Of a DNA stretch of 64,000 bases, positions 25,733-33,849 are shown piece after piece; positions within the stretch are counted from its first letter, which is position 1, and every line of letters starts with the position of its first letter. The stretch is taken from positions 27,662 through 91,661 of the forward strand of contig JAWSUT010000010.1 of assembly GCA_033549345.1 (NCBI GenBank). The letters are read 5' to 3'. The translations under genes were made by a program, and so were the position numbers. The notes below the pieces were generated by a model. That model saw only the letters and a list, made by a program, of their open reading frames with translations. It was not told the DNA's origin and searched no databases. The stretch is from JAWSUT01 sp033549345. GTDB lineage: Bacteria; Bacillota; Dethiobacteria; Dethiobacterales; Dethiobacteraceae.

Positions 25733-27022
25733 TTATTCCACCACACGTAAAACACTGTTGATACTGCGTATTGCCGGCATGGCTTCCAGGCTCGCCACGG
25801 CCTGCGCAAAATTTCCTTCTTTTACTTCGTGTGTAACCAGAACAATTTCCGCTGTTTCGGCATCACTCCGTTTTTGAATAATCATATCCAGGCTGACTTT
25901 TGCATCACCAAAAGCTGTAGCCAGCCGGGCAAAAACACCGGGTTCATCTTTTGCTTTCAGCCGCAGATAAAAACGGGATTCCTGCTCTTCTTTCGGGACA
26001 ATCTTTTTCCTTCCGAAAGAAGCTTCAAAAATTCCGTTTTCCACCTGGTGGCGAATGCTCTGCCCGGCATCGATGATATCGGCACAGACTGAGCTGCCGG
26101 TGGGCATGGAGCCGGCGCCGCGCCCGTAAAACATCACTTCGCCCACAGCATCCCCTTCCAGGAAAACAGCGTTAAATTCATTGGCAACAGCAGCCAGCGG
26201 ATGGAGTGTGGGAATCAGGGTAGGATGGACACGCAGCTTAAGGCCGTCCAGTGTTTCTTCACCTATGGCCAGAAGCTTCACCGTATAACCAAGCTCCTGT
26301 GCATAACGAATATCACGCAGTTTCACCCCGGTGATTCCTTCCACAAAGATATCAGCCATTTCAATTTTACTTGAAAAGGCCAGAGAAGCCATGATCGCCA
26401 GTTTATACGACGCATCGCGGCCCTCGATGTCTGATGAAGGATCCGCTTCGGCAAATCCCTTCGCCTGTGCCTCGGCCAGCGCTTCTTCAAACTCCCGGCC
26501 TTCGCACGACATTTGTGTCAGAATATAGTTGGTGGTGCCGTTAATGATACCCATAATTTTTTCAACTTTATTGGCGGCCAGGGAATGCTTGAGCGGGCGG
26601 ATGAGCGGGATGCCGCCGCCGACACTGGCTTCATAAAAGATGTTTTTGCCCTGGTTTTTGGCAATTTGCAAAAGCTCAACACCATGCTGTGCCATCAGGT
26701 CCTTATTGGCCGTTACCACATACTTGCCGTTCTCAAGAGCGCGCGCAATCAGTTCACGGGTCTGCTCCACACCGCCCATCACTTCCACTACGATATCAAT
26801 ATCGGGATCCAAAACCACATGATCGGGATTATCCGTCAGAAGCGAAGAATCCATTTCAATATCGCGTTTTTTGCCTAGATTGCGCACAGCCACTCTTTTT
26901 ACCTCAAGACGGGCGCCCAGTTTGTGCCAGATTTCCTCACCGTTGGACTCCAGAATCTTCAGCACGCCGGTGCCCACTGTCCCAAGGCCCAACATACCGA
27001 TTTGCAGTGTTTCTTTTTTCAA
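25733..27022 (-). CDS. hom: Homoserine dehydrogenase
   Basis: NAD(P)-dependent reduction of aspartate semialdehyde to homoserine; 429 residues with a C-terminal ACT domain. The Rossmann motif IGMLGLGTVGTGV begins at about residue 8. VTANKDLMAQHG and the catalytic segment INGTTNYILTQM follow. I start it at TTG 27022 with GGGGAG nine bases upstream; longer versions overlap the previous gene with unrelated residues. It lies 25 bases after the ACT protein. Confidence 0.95.
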   Translation of the reverse strand: MKKETLQIGMLGLGTVGTGVLKILESNGEEIWHKLGARLEVKRVAVRNLGKKRDIEMDSSLLTDNPDHVVLDPDIDIVVEVMGGVEQTRELIARALENGKYVVTANKDLMAQHGVELLQIAKNQGKNIFYEASVGGGIPLIRPLKHSLAANKVEKIMGIINGTTNYILTQMSCEGREFEEALAEAQAKGFAEADPSSDIEGRDASYKLAIMASLAFSSKIEMADIFVEGITGVKLRDIRYAQELGYTVKLLAIGEETLDGLKLRVHPTLIPTLHPLAAVANEFNAVFLEGDAVGEVMFYGRGAGSMPTGSSVCADIIDAGQSIRHQVENGIFEASFGRKKIVPKEEQESRFYLRLKAKDEPGVFARLATAFGDAKVSLDMIIQKRSDAETAEIVLVTHEVKEGNFAQAVASLEAMPAIRSINSVLRVVE

Positions 27023-27047
27023 GTAATTCAACTCCCCTGTTTCATTT

Positions 27048-27494
27048 CTAGCTTTGGCCAACCAGTTCCAGTTTCTGAACCCCGTCGATAGCCGACAGCC
27101 TGGCCAGCAATTCATCAACATTTTCTTTTAACTCTTCTGTTTCAAATGAAATTGACGCATTCGCCACACCCTGAAGCGGAATCCCCTGGTTGATTGTCAG
27201 CACATTGCCATGGGCCGCTGCAATAATTTTTAGCACATCGGACAAAACACCTGTGGTATGTTCAAGAATCAGCGAGACGGTAAGTATTTTACCGCGGCTG
27301 GCCTCCCGAAAGGGGAAAATGTAGTCACGGTACTTATAGAAAGCGCCCCGGCTGATACCGACAGCCTGCACCGCATCATTTACCGTCTGGGCAGTCCCTT
27401 TTTTCAGCATCTCTTTTGCTTCTGCCGTTTTGCGCAATACCTGTGGCAGCACATTTTCCTGAACAAGATAGAATTTGCCCCCCAAGTCTTTCAT
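27048..27494 (-). CDS. ACT domain regulatory protein (PheB/UPF0735 type)
   Basis: A 148-residue protein with an N-terminal helix-turn-helix-like segment (AVQAVGISRGAFYKYRDYIFPF) and a C-terminal ACT domain (about 70-145). The family is usually called PheB or UPF0735 and often precedes hom. It is thought to sense an amino acid, but its mechanism is not settled. ATG 27494 is six bases after GGAGG. A small hairpin (GTCCAC/GTGGAC) sits immediately upstream of that site. It is the first gene of the threonine-alr-mazEF operon. Confidence 0.9.
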   Translation of the reverse strand: MKDLGGKFYLVQENVLPQVLRKTAEAKEMLKKGTAQTVNDAVQAVGISRGAFYKYRDYIFPFREASRGKILTVSLILEHTTGVLSDVLKIIAAAHGNVLTINQGIPLQGVANASISFETEELKENVDELLARLSAIDGVQKLELVGQS

Positions 27495-27506
27495 TGGCAA
27501 CCTCCT

Positions 27507-27523
27507 GTCCACTGAGCGTGGAC
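27507..27523 (-). promoter_or_regulatory. Leader hairpin abutting the ribosome-binding site of the ACT gene
   Basis: GTCCAC and GTGGAC form a 6-bp stem around a 5-nt loop. On the minus strand it ends directly against the AGGAGG of the first gene. It could tune translation initiation. Confidence 0.4.
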
Positions 27524-27544
27524 ATTAATCTATATATGTTACAC

Positions 27545-27573
27545 ATTATAGCACCGTCAGTTCCGCCCTGCAA
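27545..27573 (-). promoter_or_regulatory. Sigma-A-type promoter of the ACT-hom-thrB-lysC-alr-mazEF operon
   Basis: On the minus strand TTGCAG (-35) and a perfect TATAAT (-10) are spaced 17 bp apart. They point at the ACT gene about 50 bases downstream. A terminator for the preceding LysM gene lies just upstream. Confidence 0.7.
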
Positions 27574-27606
27574 CAGTTTCTTTTTGTTTTTAACGATTTT
27601 TTTTCA

Positions 27607-27640
27607 CAAAAAAAATAACCTTTACGGTTAAGGTAAAGGT
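27607..27640 (-). terminator. Intrinsic terminator of the LysM gene
   Basis: On the minus strand ACCTTTAC and GTAAAGGT form an 8-bp stem, followed by TTATTTTTTTT. The LysM stop codon lies inside the hairpin loop. Confidence 0.8.
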
Positions 27641-27810
27641 AAACAGATAAATGTACCAATCTGCAGGTTTTTCGGATCAAGCCCCGGATTCAGTTCAAGA
27701 ATTCCTTCAACCGTCACTCCCTGCTCTGTTGCAATCTTTTGCAGTGTGTCGCCCGGCGCAATTTCCAGAAAGAGTCCTGTGGGACACGGGGGTACTTTGT
27801 CAAGACCCAT
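27628..27810 (-). CDS. Small LysM-domain protein
   Basis: A 60-residue protein that is essentially one LysM domain: FLEIAPGDTLQKIATEQGVTVEGILELNPGLDPKNLQIGTFICLP. LysM binds N-acetylglucosamine-containing glycans such as peptidoglycan or spore cortex. There is no signal peptide, so either it acts inside the mother cell or it uses another route. The N-terminal PPCPTGLF fits spore-associated LysM proteins. It lies downstream of the LolA-like lipoprotein gene. Confidence 0.85.
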   Translation of the reverse strand: MGLDKVPPCPTGLFLEIAPGDTLQKIATEQGVTVEGILELNPGLDPKNLQIGTFICLPLP

Positions 27811-27865
27811 AAAAAAACATCACTCCTTCCATATCCATGATATGCAAAGAAGTGAAAGGTGTGTG

Positions 27866-28924
27866 TCAGGAAGAACCCTGTGCTTTTACAGACGCGGCAA
27901 TTCGGACCATCTCTTCCATCGTCAGACTGCCGGTTAAGATAAATTCCATCGTGTTATCGGACCAGTACAGTGTGGCCAGTTCATCCGACAGGTTTTCGTG
28001 ATAGAATCCCGTCATTTCACCAATGATAAGCTGCCGGCTTGATTCTGCCCTGTAAGCTTCAGTTTCGGTTTTCGGCCGCTGCACAAAGGTGAAATGCTGG
28101 TCTCCTTTATAAATAAAGATAAGCTGCTCCTGATCGGCCTCCTCACTTTGAGAAATAACAAAGAGGAAGCACCCTTGGGGGACATATTCAGGAACGTAAA
28201 CCGGATAAGGCCAATCCTGCTGCGCATCATCAAGCGAGAGAGGGCGAATGAGACACAGGGACGCAACTTCTCCCTCATCTGGCGGCTGATACTCAAAGAT
28301 GTCATCTGCAAAATCCACACCCGGCTGCAGCAGTGTGCAGGATAACCTGTTTAACAGACTTTCATCCAGATACGTCTCCACAATCATGGGAAACAGTGTC
28401 TTCTTGTCAAGCCACAAATGAACAGATTCATTCCTGCCCTGTGTTTTGTATGTAACAAAATAATAGCTCTCGTCTCCTGCTGTCCTGAGCCCCCCGAAAG
28501 AATGTGTTTTTGCCCTGAGATAGGCTTCCAGATACCCGGTGAGCATAAACGGTGGTGACAATTCTTCGGTGGCGTCCCCGGCCAGGCGGTAATAATCATC
28601 AAAACCGGGCTGGTAAATAAAAACCTGCTCGCCGTCACAGATAAAGAACTGCCCCCCGGCCTCTGTTGTCACTTCAACACGCCAGCGATCGGGATTTTGC
28701 AGCCACTGCCTGACACTGTAGTTCTGTTCATCCTCGGGACTGAACACCACAGCATCAAGTTCCGCATAATAGCCCTTCATTTTGGCCATTGTTTTTGCTG
28801 CTTTCTTCTGCAGTCTTTCCTCAGACATGCTGCAGCCTGCCGCCAGAACCGACAGCAGTAAAGCCAGCACCAATAAACATGCCGCCCGGCTGCGCAGGAA
28901 CGTGCGCGAACCTGTTTCCCGCAT
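27866..28924 (-). CDS. LolA-like sporulation lipoprotein (YdcC type)
   Basis: A 352-residue lipoprotein. The signal peptide ends in lipobox LAAGC with Cys31. The body resembles the LolA/LppX-like fold found in Bacillus YdcC and clostridial GerS: KMKGYYAELDAVV near residue 50, VRQWLQNPDRWRVEV, GEQVFIYQPGFDDYYR and LFPMIVETYL. The C-terminal third (WPYPVYVPEYVPQGC to the end) resembles a DUF4367-type domain. In Bacillus ydcC lies between acpS and alr, matching this neighbourhood. It is anchored on the outer face of the membrane; exact role unknown. Confidence 0.85.
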   Translation of the reverse strand: MRETGSRTFLRSRAACLLVLALLLSVLAAGCSMSEERLQKKAAKTMAKMKGYYAELDAVVFSPEDEQNYSVRQWLQNPDRWRVEVTTEAGGQFFICDGEQVFIYQPGFDDYYRLAGDATEELSPPFMLTGYLEAYLRAKTHSFGGLRTAGDESYYFVTYKTQGRNESVHLWLDKKTLFPMIVETYLDESLLNRLSCTLLQPGVDFADDIFEYQPPDEGEVASLCLIRPLSLDDAQQDWPYPVYVPEYVPQGCFLFVISQSEEADQEQLIFIYKGDQHFTFVQRPKTETEAYRAESSRQLIIGEMTGFYHENLSDELATLYWSDNTMEFILTGSLTMEEMVRIAASVKAQGSS

Positions 28925-29020
28925 AGTGCCTCGCCCCTTTACGTACGTAGTTGCTCATTTTGGCAAACTTCGGTGAAACCGTGAAAAGAGGAGCGGGCAC
29001 CCGGCAGCGAGGCTGTTGGC

Positions 29021-29467
29021 CTAGATCATGGCTTTGACCAGGTCCTGGCGGCTGATAATCCCCACCAGCTGTCCGTCTGCATCAACCACAGGCACACGGT
29101 TGACCTGCCTTTCCACCATAATGGTTGCCACTTCTTCAATCGATGCATCTTCTTTGACGGTGTACACTTTCGGCGTCATAATTTCCGCAACTTTGGCAGC
29201 GGTCATCTTATTCAGGTCCTGGGAGATCCGCTGCGGGTTTTCGAGGTAAATCACACCGCCCAGGATTTCCAGGAAAGCAGGCGTATGCAATTTCTTATCC
29301 TGGTAAATTAAATCGCCTTCACTGACCATGCCCTTTACCCGGCGCTTTGCATCAACGACGGGAAGGCCGCTGACTCCATGCTCCACAAGAAGTCTGGCCA
29401 CCTCATTAATGGTGGTTTCCGGGGTTACGGTAATAACGTCCTTTGTCATAATCTCTCTTGCCAACAT
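29021..29467 (-). CDS. Tandem CBS-domain protein
   Basis: A 148-residue protein made of two CBS domains: about 1-60 (MTKDVITVTPETTINEVARLLVEHGVSGLPVVD) and about 90-148 (MTPKVYTVKEDASIEEVATIMVERQVNRVPVVD). CBS pairs bind adenine nucleotides and act as energy sensors. No enzyme domain is fused. It lies 15 bases after the NAD(P)HX repair gene, so a link to nucleotide state is plausible but inferred. Confidence 0.93.
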   Translation of the reverse strand: MLAREIMTKDVITVTPETTINEVARLLVEHGVSGLPVVDAKRRVKGMVSEGDLIYQDKKLHTPAFLEILGGVIYLENPQRISQDLNKMTAAKVAEIMTPKVYTVKEDASIEEVATIMVERQVNRVPVVDADGQLVGIISRQDLVKAMI

Positions 29468-29482
29468 GCTGCTTGCTCCTCT

Positions 29483-31024
29483 CTACATATGTATTTTTTC
29501 CGTTTTCAGATATGCTTCACAAATACACTCTATTATATCACCGGCTACAAGCGATGCCTCACCCACGGATTGTGCCGCCAGGTCACCGGCCAGGCCGTGG
29601 AGATAAACGGCAACCCTGGCCGCTCGCGACGTTTCCAGGCCCTGGGCCAGCAGGGACGCCAACAAGCCTGTCAGCACATCACCGCTCCCTGCGGTGGCCA
29701 TCCCACTGTTGCCGGTTACATTGAGGGCCAGCTCTCCACCTGGTTCGGCAATTAATGAGTGAGCACCTTTGAGGATTACCGTGCTGCCAAACCGCCCGGC
29801 CAGTTTTTGGGCAGCCGCCACTCTGTCGGCCTGGACATCCTCAATGCTGCACTCCAGCAGCCGCGCCGCTTCGCCCGGGTGGGGTGTCATCACGACAGGT
29901 GCCTGTCGGCCGTCCATTAATTCCGGGTTTTTGGCCAGCAGATTCAGGGCATCCGCATCCAAAACAGCCGGCAGAGGGCATTCTCTGAGGATGGCCGCCA
30001 GCACCGGCAGGGCCTCATCGTCCTGGCTCATTCCCGGTCCCACACCCACCGCCTGGCAGGTACGCCATTTTTCCCGCAAGATATACAAACTGTCGGCCTG
30101 CAGGCGGCCCAGTCTGTTTTCCGGCAGCGGCACAGTGATCGCCTCCGCAACCTGGGCAGCCACCGTCGGCTGCACGCTGCGGGGTGTGGCCGCAAAAACA
30201 AGTCCGCAGCCGCCCCGCAGGGCAGCACGGGCCGCCAGGGCCACCGCACCGGACATCCCCCGGGAACCGGCTACAAGTAAAACCGAACCGAATGTGCCCT
30301 TGTGTCCGTCTGCGGGTCTTTGCGGCAAAAGCCTGCGGGCCGTCTCCGGTGTAATCAGTGAAAAACCATGTCCCTGCAGCAGACCGGGCGGAATGCCGAT
30401 ATCCGCCACTTCCAGTCTCCCGGTACAGGCCGCACCGGGAAAGCAAAGCAGGCCCCGTTTTGGCAGTGCAAGCGTTACAGTCAGGTCGGCATAAACCGCC
30501 CGGCCGAGAATTTTGCCGCTGTCGGCACAGACTCCTGAAGGAATGTCCACCGACAGGACAAAACCCCTGCTTTCATTGACAGCACAAATTATCGCCGCAA
30601 GCAGCGGGTCCACTTCACGGCTGATTCCCGTTCCCAACATTGCATCAACAACGAGATCCGCCGCAGACAACTCCGCCCTCAGAGCGGGGAGTGCTCCTTC
30701 ATCCAAAACAGTCCTGCAGGCGATACCCATGTTTTGCAGGATGGCCAGGTTTATCCGTGCATCACCGCGATAATCAGTAAATGCAGCCGTGGTCCAGACG
30801 GAAACATTTTTTTCCCGGGCCAAATGACGGGCAACAACAAAACCGTCCCCGCCGTTGTTTCCCCGGCCGGCCAGGATAACGACATTCGGGCCGCAACCGA
30901 GTTCACGGATTGCTTCCGTGACACGCAGGCCGGCATGTTCCATCAAAACGACACCGGGTATCCCCACTGCTTCTATGGCTTTTCTGTCGATATCGCGCAT
31001 CTGCGCGGCTGTAACGATCTCCAT
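29483..31024 (-). CDS. nnr: Bifunctional NAD(P)HX epimerase/dehydratase
   Basis: Repairs hydrated NAD(P)H. The N-terminal YjeF_N epimerase domain (about 1-215) has AGRGNNGGDGFVVARHL near residue 52 and VVDAMLGTGI. The C-terminal ADP-dependent dehydratase domain (about 230-510) has GTFGSVLLVAGSRGMSGA, VMTPHPGEAARL and the ribokinase-like TAGSGDVLTGL. At 513 residues it is full length. In many Firmicutes it lies next to acpS and alr, as here. A chain of hairpins precedes it. Confidence 0.95.
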   Translation of the reverse strand: MEIVTAAQMRDIDRKAIEAVGIPGVVLMEHAGLRVTEAIRELGCGPNVVILAGRGNNGGDGFVVARHLAREKNVSVWTTAAFTDYRGDARINLAILQNMGIACRTVLDEGALPALRAELSAADLVVDAMLGTGISREVDPLLAAIICAVNESRGFVLSVDIPSGVCADSGKILGRAVYADLTVTLALPKRGLLCFPGAACTGRLEVADIGIPPGLLQGHGFSLITPETARRLLPQRPADGHKGTFGSVLLVAGSRGMSGAVALAARAALRGGCGLVFAATPRSVQPTVAAQVAEAITVPLPENRLGRLQADSLYILREKWRTCQAVGVGPGMSQDDEALPVLAAILRECPLPAVLDADALNLLAKNPELMDGRQAPVVMTPHPGEAARLLECSIEDVQADRVAAAQKLAGRFGSTVILKGAHSLIAEPGGELALNVTGNSGMATAGSGDVLTGLLASLLAQGLETSRAARVAVYLHGLAGDLAAQSVGEASLVAGDIIECICEAYLKTEKIHM

Positions 31025-31327
31025 TTTTCTTCACTCCCGCAAGAAAGACGCTGACGCTTTTTTACTGCTGGTTGCGTCTTTCTTGTTCTTTAGGGGTTGC
31101 CACCCCTTCGACGGGTCTTCGACCCTGACCACCCCGCAAGAGTAAGGGGATATTCCCCTTACAAACCCCTAATAGTCAAGGAGCACGCTTTTCTGCATGC
31201 ATATAAATCCTTGACTACAAAAAAAGACGCATAAAAGATGCGCCTCTTCTTGTTTTTGTACCGTTTGTGAACCCGTTTAAATAGCGAGCCGGCGCGCGCT
31301 GCCTAACGGTGTTGATCTGTAAAAATC
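31025..31327. other. 303-bp intergenic region made largely of hairpins
   Basis: No gene is visible. In minus-strand order it contains a terminator for ylbF (31217-31246), a 10-bp stem (TAGTCAAGGA at 31173-31182 with 31208-31217) and an outer stem TTAGGGGTT/AACCCCTAA (31090-31098 with 31164-31172). The outer stem encloses three smaller hairpins. A 12-bp stem (31040-31051 with 31074-31085) lies beside the nnr start. The region could be an RNA leader or a degenerate mobile repeat. Confidence 0.65.
31217..31246 (-). terminator. Intrinsic terminator downstream of ylbF
   Basis: On the minus strand GGCGCAT and ATGCGTC form a 7-bp stem (one wobble pair, loop CTTTT) followed by seven or more T. It lies about 80 bases after the ylbF stop and ends the isc-ylbF transcript. 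Confidence 0.75.
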
Positions 31328-31714
31328 CTAACAGCAACCGCCGCTGCAGCCGCCACCGCCACCACCACCGTGGCTATGGCCGGTTTCCATCCCCGTAACC
31401 CGGGAAATTGTTTCATTTACGGCAGCCAGCAGACCGTCAACCGTTTTTCTTGCTTCCAGATAGGCATTAATTTCAGGGTTTTCCAACATTTTACGCTGAT
31501 GTTCGCGCAGTTCGTCAATCTGTTCCTGGGAAATTTTTTTCCCCATCATTTGCGATTCACGCAGAGCCTGCTGCCTGCCCTGGAAGTTCTCAACCAGGTC
31601 CAGTGCGGCCTCGCTGTTATCCATTGCTTCTTTTGCTTTTGTGAAATCCTTATACTCGTCTGAATCAAGGATTGCTTCTCCCAGTTGTTCAGCCAGTTCC
31701 AGAGGTTTCATCAT
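31328..31714 (-). CDS. YlbF/RicF family protein with Cys-rich tail
   Basis: A 128-residue helical protein of the YlbF/YmcA (Com_YlbF) family. Its core matches LAEQLGEAILDSDEYKDFTKAKEAM and QEQIDELREHQRKMLENPEINAYL. In Bacillus YlbF (RicF) joins RicA and RicT in a complex that promotes RNase Y action and, as I recall, carries Fe-S clusters ligated partly by C-terminal cysteines. This copy ends GHSHGGGGGGGCSGGCC, a His/Gly/Cys tail suited to metal or Fe-S binding. It lies 12 bases after iscU, so it belongs to the isc operon. Confidence 0.88.
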   Translation of the reverse strand: MMKPLELAEQLGEAILDSDEYKDFTKAKEAMDNSEAALDLVENFQGRQQALRESQMMGKKISQEQIDELREHQRKMLENPEINAYLEARKTVDGLLAAVNETISRVTGMETGHSHGGGGGGGCSGGCC

Positions 31715-31726
31715 TTTTCTCCTTTT

Positions 31727-32104
31727 CTACTTTGTTTCCCGCTTATTTTTTAAATCTTCAATCGCCTTATGCAGTGCATCGGCCGCCAAATTGGAACAGT
31801 GAAGCTTCGCTTCCGGCAGGCCGCCCAACTCTTCTGCGACCGCTTTGTTCGTGATTTGCAGCGCCTCATCAATGGTTTTCCCCTTCACCATTTCGGTCAC
31901 CGCACTGCTTGTGGCAATGGCGGCACCACAGCCAAAGGTTCTGAATTTAATGTCTTCAATCCTATCTTCGTCATCTACTTTAATGTAGATCCGCATGATA
32001 TCCCCGCACTTCATGTTGCCCACTTCACCCACGCCGTCAGCGTTGTCAATCTCCCCGACATTACGTGGATTTGTGAAGTGATCCATTACTTTCTCAGTGT
32101 ACAT
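31727..32104 (-). CDS. iscU: Fe-S cluster scaffold IscU/NifU
   Basis: U-type scaffold (125 residues) on which iron-sulfur clusters are assembled. The three ligand cysteines are present in MKCGDIM, FGCGAAIATSSA and KLHCSNLAADAL, with the conserved Asp after the first. I start it at ATG 32104, giving YTEKVMDHFTNPRNVG, the family N-terminus; longer frames overlap iscS. It lies within the iscR-iscS-iscU-ylbF operon. Confidence 0.95.
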   Translation of the reverse strand: MYTEKVMDHFTNPRNVGEIDNADGVGEVGNMKCGDIMRIYIKVDDEDRIEDIKFRTFGCGAAIATSSAVTEMVKGKTIDEALQITNKAVAEELGGLPEAKLHCSNLAADALHKAIEDLKNKRETK

Positions 32105-32117
32105 CCTCTCCAACTCC

Positions 32118-33287
32118 TTACTCTTTTGATTTACAGGTATAAACAGAAGACATGGCACGCAAACGCTCTACGATTTCCGGGATAACTTCCAGAACATAAT
32201 CAATATCTTCGTCTGTGTTTTCCGCACCTAGAGTGAGCCGCAGCGAACCATGAGCCGTTTGGTGGTCCAGCCCCATTGCCATCAGTACATGAGACGGGTC
32301 CAGGGAACCCGATGTACATGCCGAACCGCTGGAAGCCGCGATGCCTTTTAAGTCCAGGCTGAGAATCAGTGACTCACCCTCGACATAATGAATGGATACA
32401 TTCACATTGCCCGGCAAACGCTCTGTGGGATGGCCGTTTAGCTTTGTGTCTTCAATCTTCATTAGTCCGTCAATTAATTTATCACGCAGAGCTTTTATTT
32501 TGGCCGCTCTCTGCGGCATTTGGCCCACAGCCAATTCAATGGCTTTCCCCATACCGATGATGCCGGGTACATTTTCTGTGCCGGGACGCATTTTTCTCTC
32601 CTGCGCACCCCCGAAGCTGTATGTCTTCAGTTTAGTCCCTTTGCGGACATACAGCGCGCCTACGCCCTTGGGTCCGTAGAACTTATGTGCCGACATGGAG
32701 AGAAGGTCACACTGCAGGTCATCCACATTCACCGGCAGGCTGCCGATGGCCTGCACGGCGTCAATATGGAATGTGATACCGTGCTTGCGGGCAACACTGC
32801 CGATTTCAGCCACAGGCTGCACAGTTCCCACTTCATTATTGGCCATCATGACCGAAATCAGAATCGTTTTCTCCGTAATGGCTGCCTCCACGTCAGCAAC
32901 ACTGACCATGCCTTCTTCATTCACAGGCAGGAGCGTTATGGTAAATCCTTCATCCCGGAGGGCCAGACAGGCATCCAGAACCGCATGATGCTCCACGGAA
33001 CTGGTGATAATATGGTCCCCTTTTTTCTGCAGAGCCCGGGCTACACCACGGATGGCAAGGTTATCCGCTTCCGTGCCGCCTGAGGTAAAAATAATTTCAC
33101 GCGCCTGTGCGCCAATGGCAGCAGCTACTTTTTCGCGCGCTTCCTCCACCGCTTTACGGACCTCACGCCCAAAGGAATGGATACTGGACGGATTGCCGTA
33201 AACTTCATTGAAATAGGGCATCATTACCTCTAGCACTTCCGGGTCCGGACGTGTTGTTGCCCCGTGGTCAAGATATACTCTTTTCAT
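32118..33287 (-). CDS. iscS: Cysteine desulfurase IscS/NifS
   Basis: PLP enzyme (389 residues) that takes sulfur from cysteine for Fe-S assembly. The N-terminus YLDHGATTRPDPEV is typical, the PLP-lysine is in SMSAHKFYGPKGVGAL, and the catalytic Cys loop is ASSGSACTSGSLDPSHVL. It stands between iscR and iscU, spaced 12-13 bases from each, and should be controlled by IscR. Confidence 0.96.
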   Translation of the reverse strand: MKRVYLDHGATTRPDPEVLEVMMPYFNEVYGNPSSIHSFGREVRKAVEEAREKVAAAIGAQAREIIFTSGGTEADNLAIRGVARALQKKGDHIITSSVEHHAVLDACLALRDEGFTITLLPVNEEGMVSVADVEAAITEKTILISVMMANNEVGTVQPVAEIGSVARKHGITFHIDAVQAIGSLPVNVDDLQCDLLSMSAHKFYGPKGVGALYVRKGTKLKTYSFGGAQERKMRPGTENVPGIIGMGKAIELAVGQMPQRAAKIKALRDKLIDGLMKIEDTKLNGHPTERLPGNVNVSIHYVEGESLILSLDLKGIAASSGSACTSGSLDPSHVLMAMGLDHQTAHGSLRLTLGAENTDEDIDYVLEVIPEIVERLRAMSSVYTCKSKE

Positions 33288-33299
33288 GAATCAGCCCTC

Positions 33300-33722
33300 C
33301 TATGTTGAATCCGCCGATATATCAATTACATCAGCAAGTGTAATGTCATCCAATACTTCCGACATTCTGTCGCGCAGCCGCTCCCAGATACCCCGGGTCA
33401 GACATGCGGCACTGCGTCCGCAAGCGTTCGCATTTCCTTCAGCCACACAGTCCACAGGGGCAATCGGCCCGTCTAACGCACACAGAATATCACTGATTTT
33501 AATATCCCCGGGGTTTTTGGCCAGTGTGTAGCCTCCTTTTGCACCACGGACAGAATCAATCAGTCCGGCCCGGCGCAGCGGCAGAAAAATCTGCTCGAGA
33601 AACTGATAAGATATCCCTTCCCGTTCGGCAATTTCCCGCAGCGGGATGGGCCCGGCGCGAAACTCAAGAGCCAGGATGACCATGGCACGCACACCATATT
33701 CTCCCTTTGCTGAAACCTTCAT
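33300..33722 (-). CDS. iscR: Rrf2-family regulator IscR
   Basis: Winged-helix Rrf2 protein, 140 residues, that senses Fe-S status and represses isc genes. The recognition region is REIAEREGISYQFLEQIFLPLRRAGLIDSVRGAKGGY. Three cluster-ligand cysteines lie in CVAEGNANACGRSAAC (about 90-106). It is the first gene of iscR-iscS-iscU-ylbF, and autoregulation is likely. Confidence 0.94.
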   Translation of the reverse strand: MKVSAKGEYGVRAMVILALEFRAGPIPLREIAEREGISYQFLEQIFLPLRRAGLIDSVRGAKGGYTLAKNPGDIKISDILCALDGPIAPVDCVAEGNANACGRSAACLTRGIWERLRDRMSEVLDDITLADVIDISADST

Positions 33723-33745
33723 AACTATACCGCCTGTCTTAAATC

Positions 33746-33778
33746 CCGATAAATTTACTCGGCTTTACTTTAGAGTAA
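33746..33778. promoter_or_regulatory. Candidate IscR operator in front of iscR
   Basis: Two adjacent imperfect palindromes lie 24-56 bases before the iscR start: CCGA...TCGG (33746-33762, AT-rich centre) and TTACT-N4-AGTAA (33765-33778). Their position overlapping the likely promoter suits autorepression. Assignment to IscR is inference. Confidence 0.4.
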
Positions 33779-33849
33779 CAGACAGCGCCGGGGCAGTCAA
33801 GAGCCACGTACGCAAATAATTAATGTTTATTAATTTGTAAGAAATTCTC

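Noticed and set aside
31090..31217. Group II intron or IS fragment
   Set aside because: Too short, no reverse transcriptase or transposase remnants, and no recognisable domain V.
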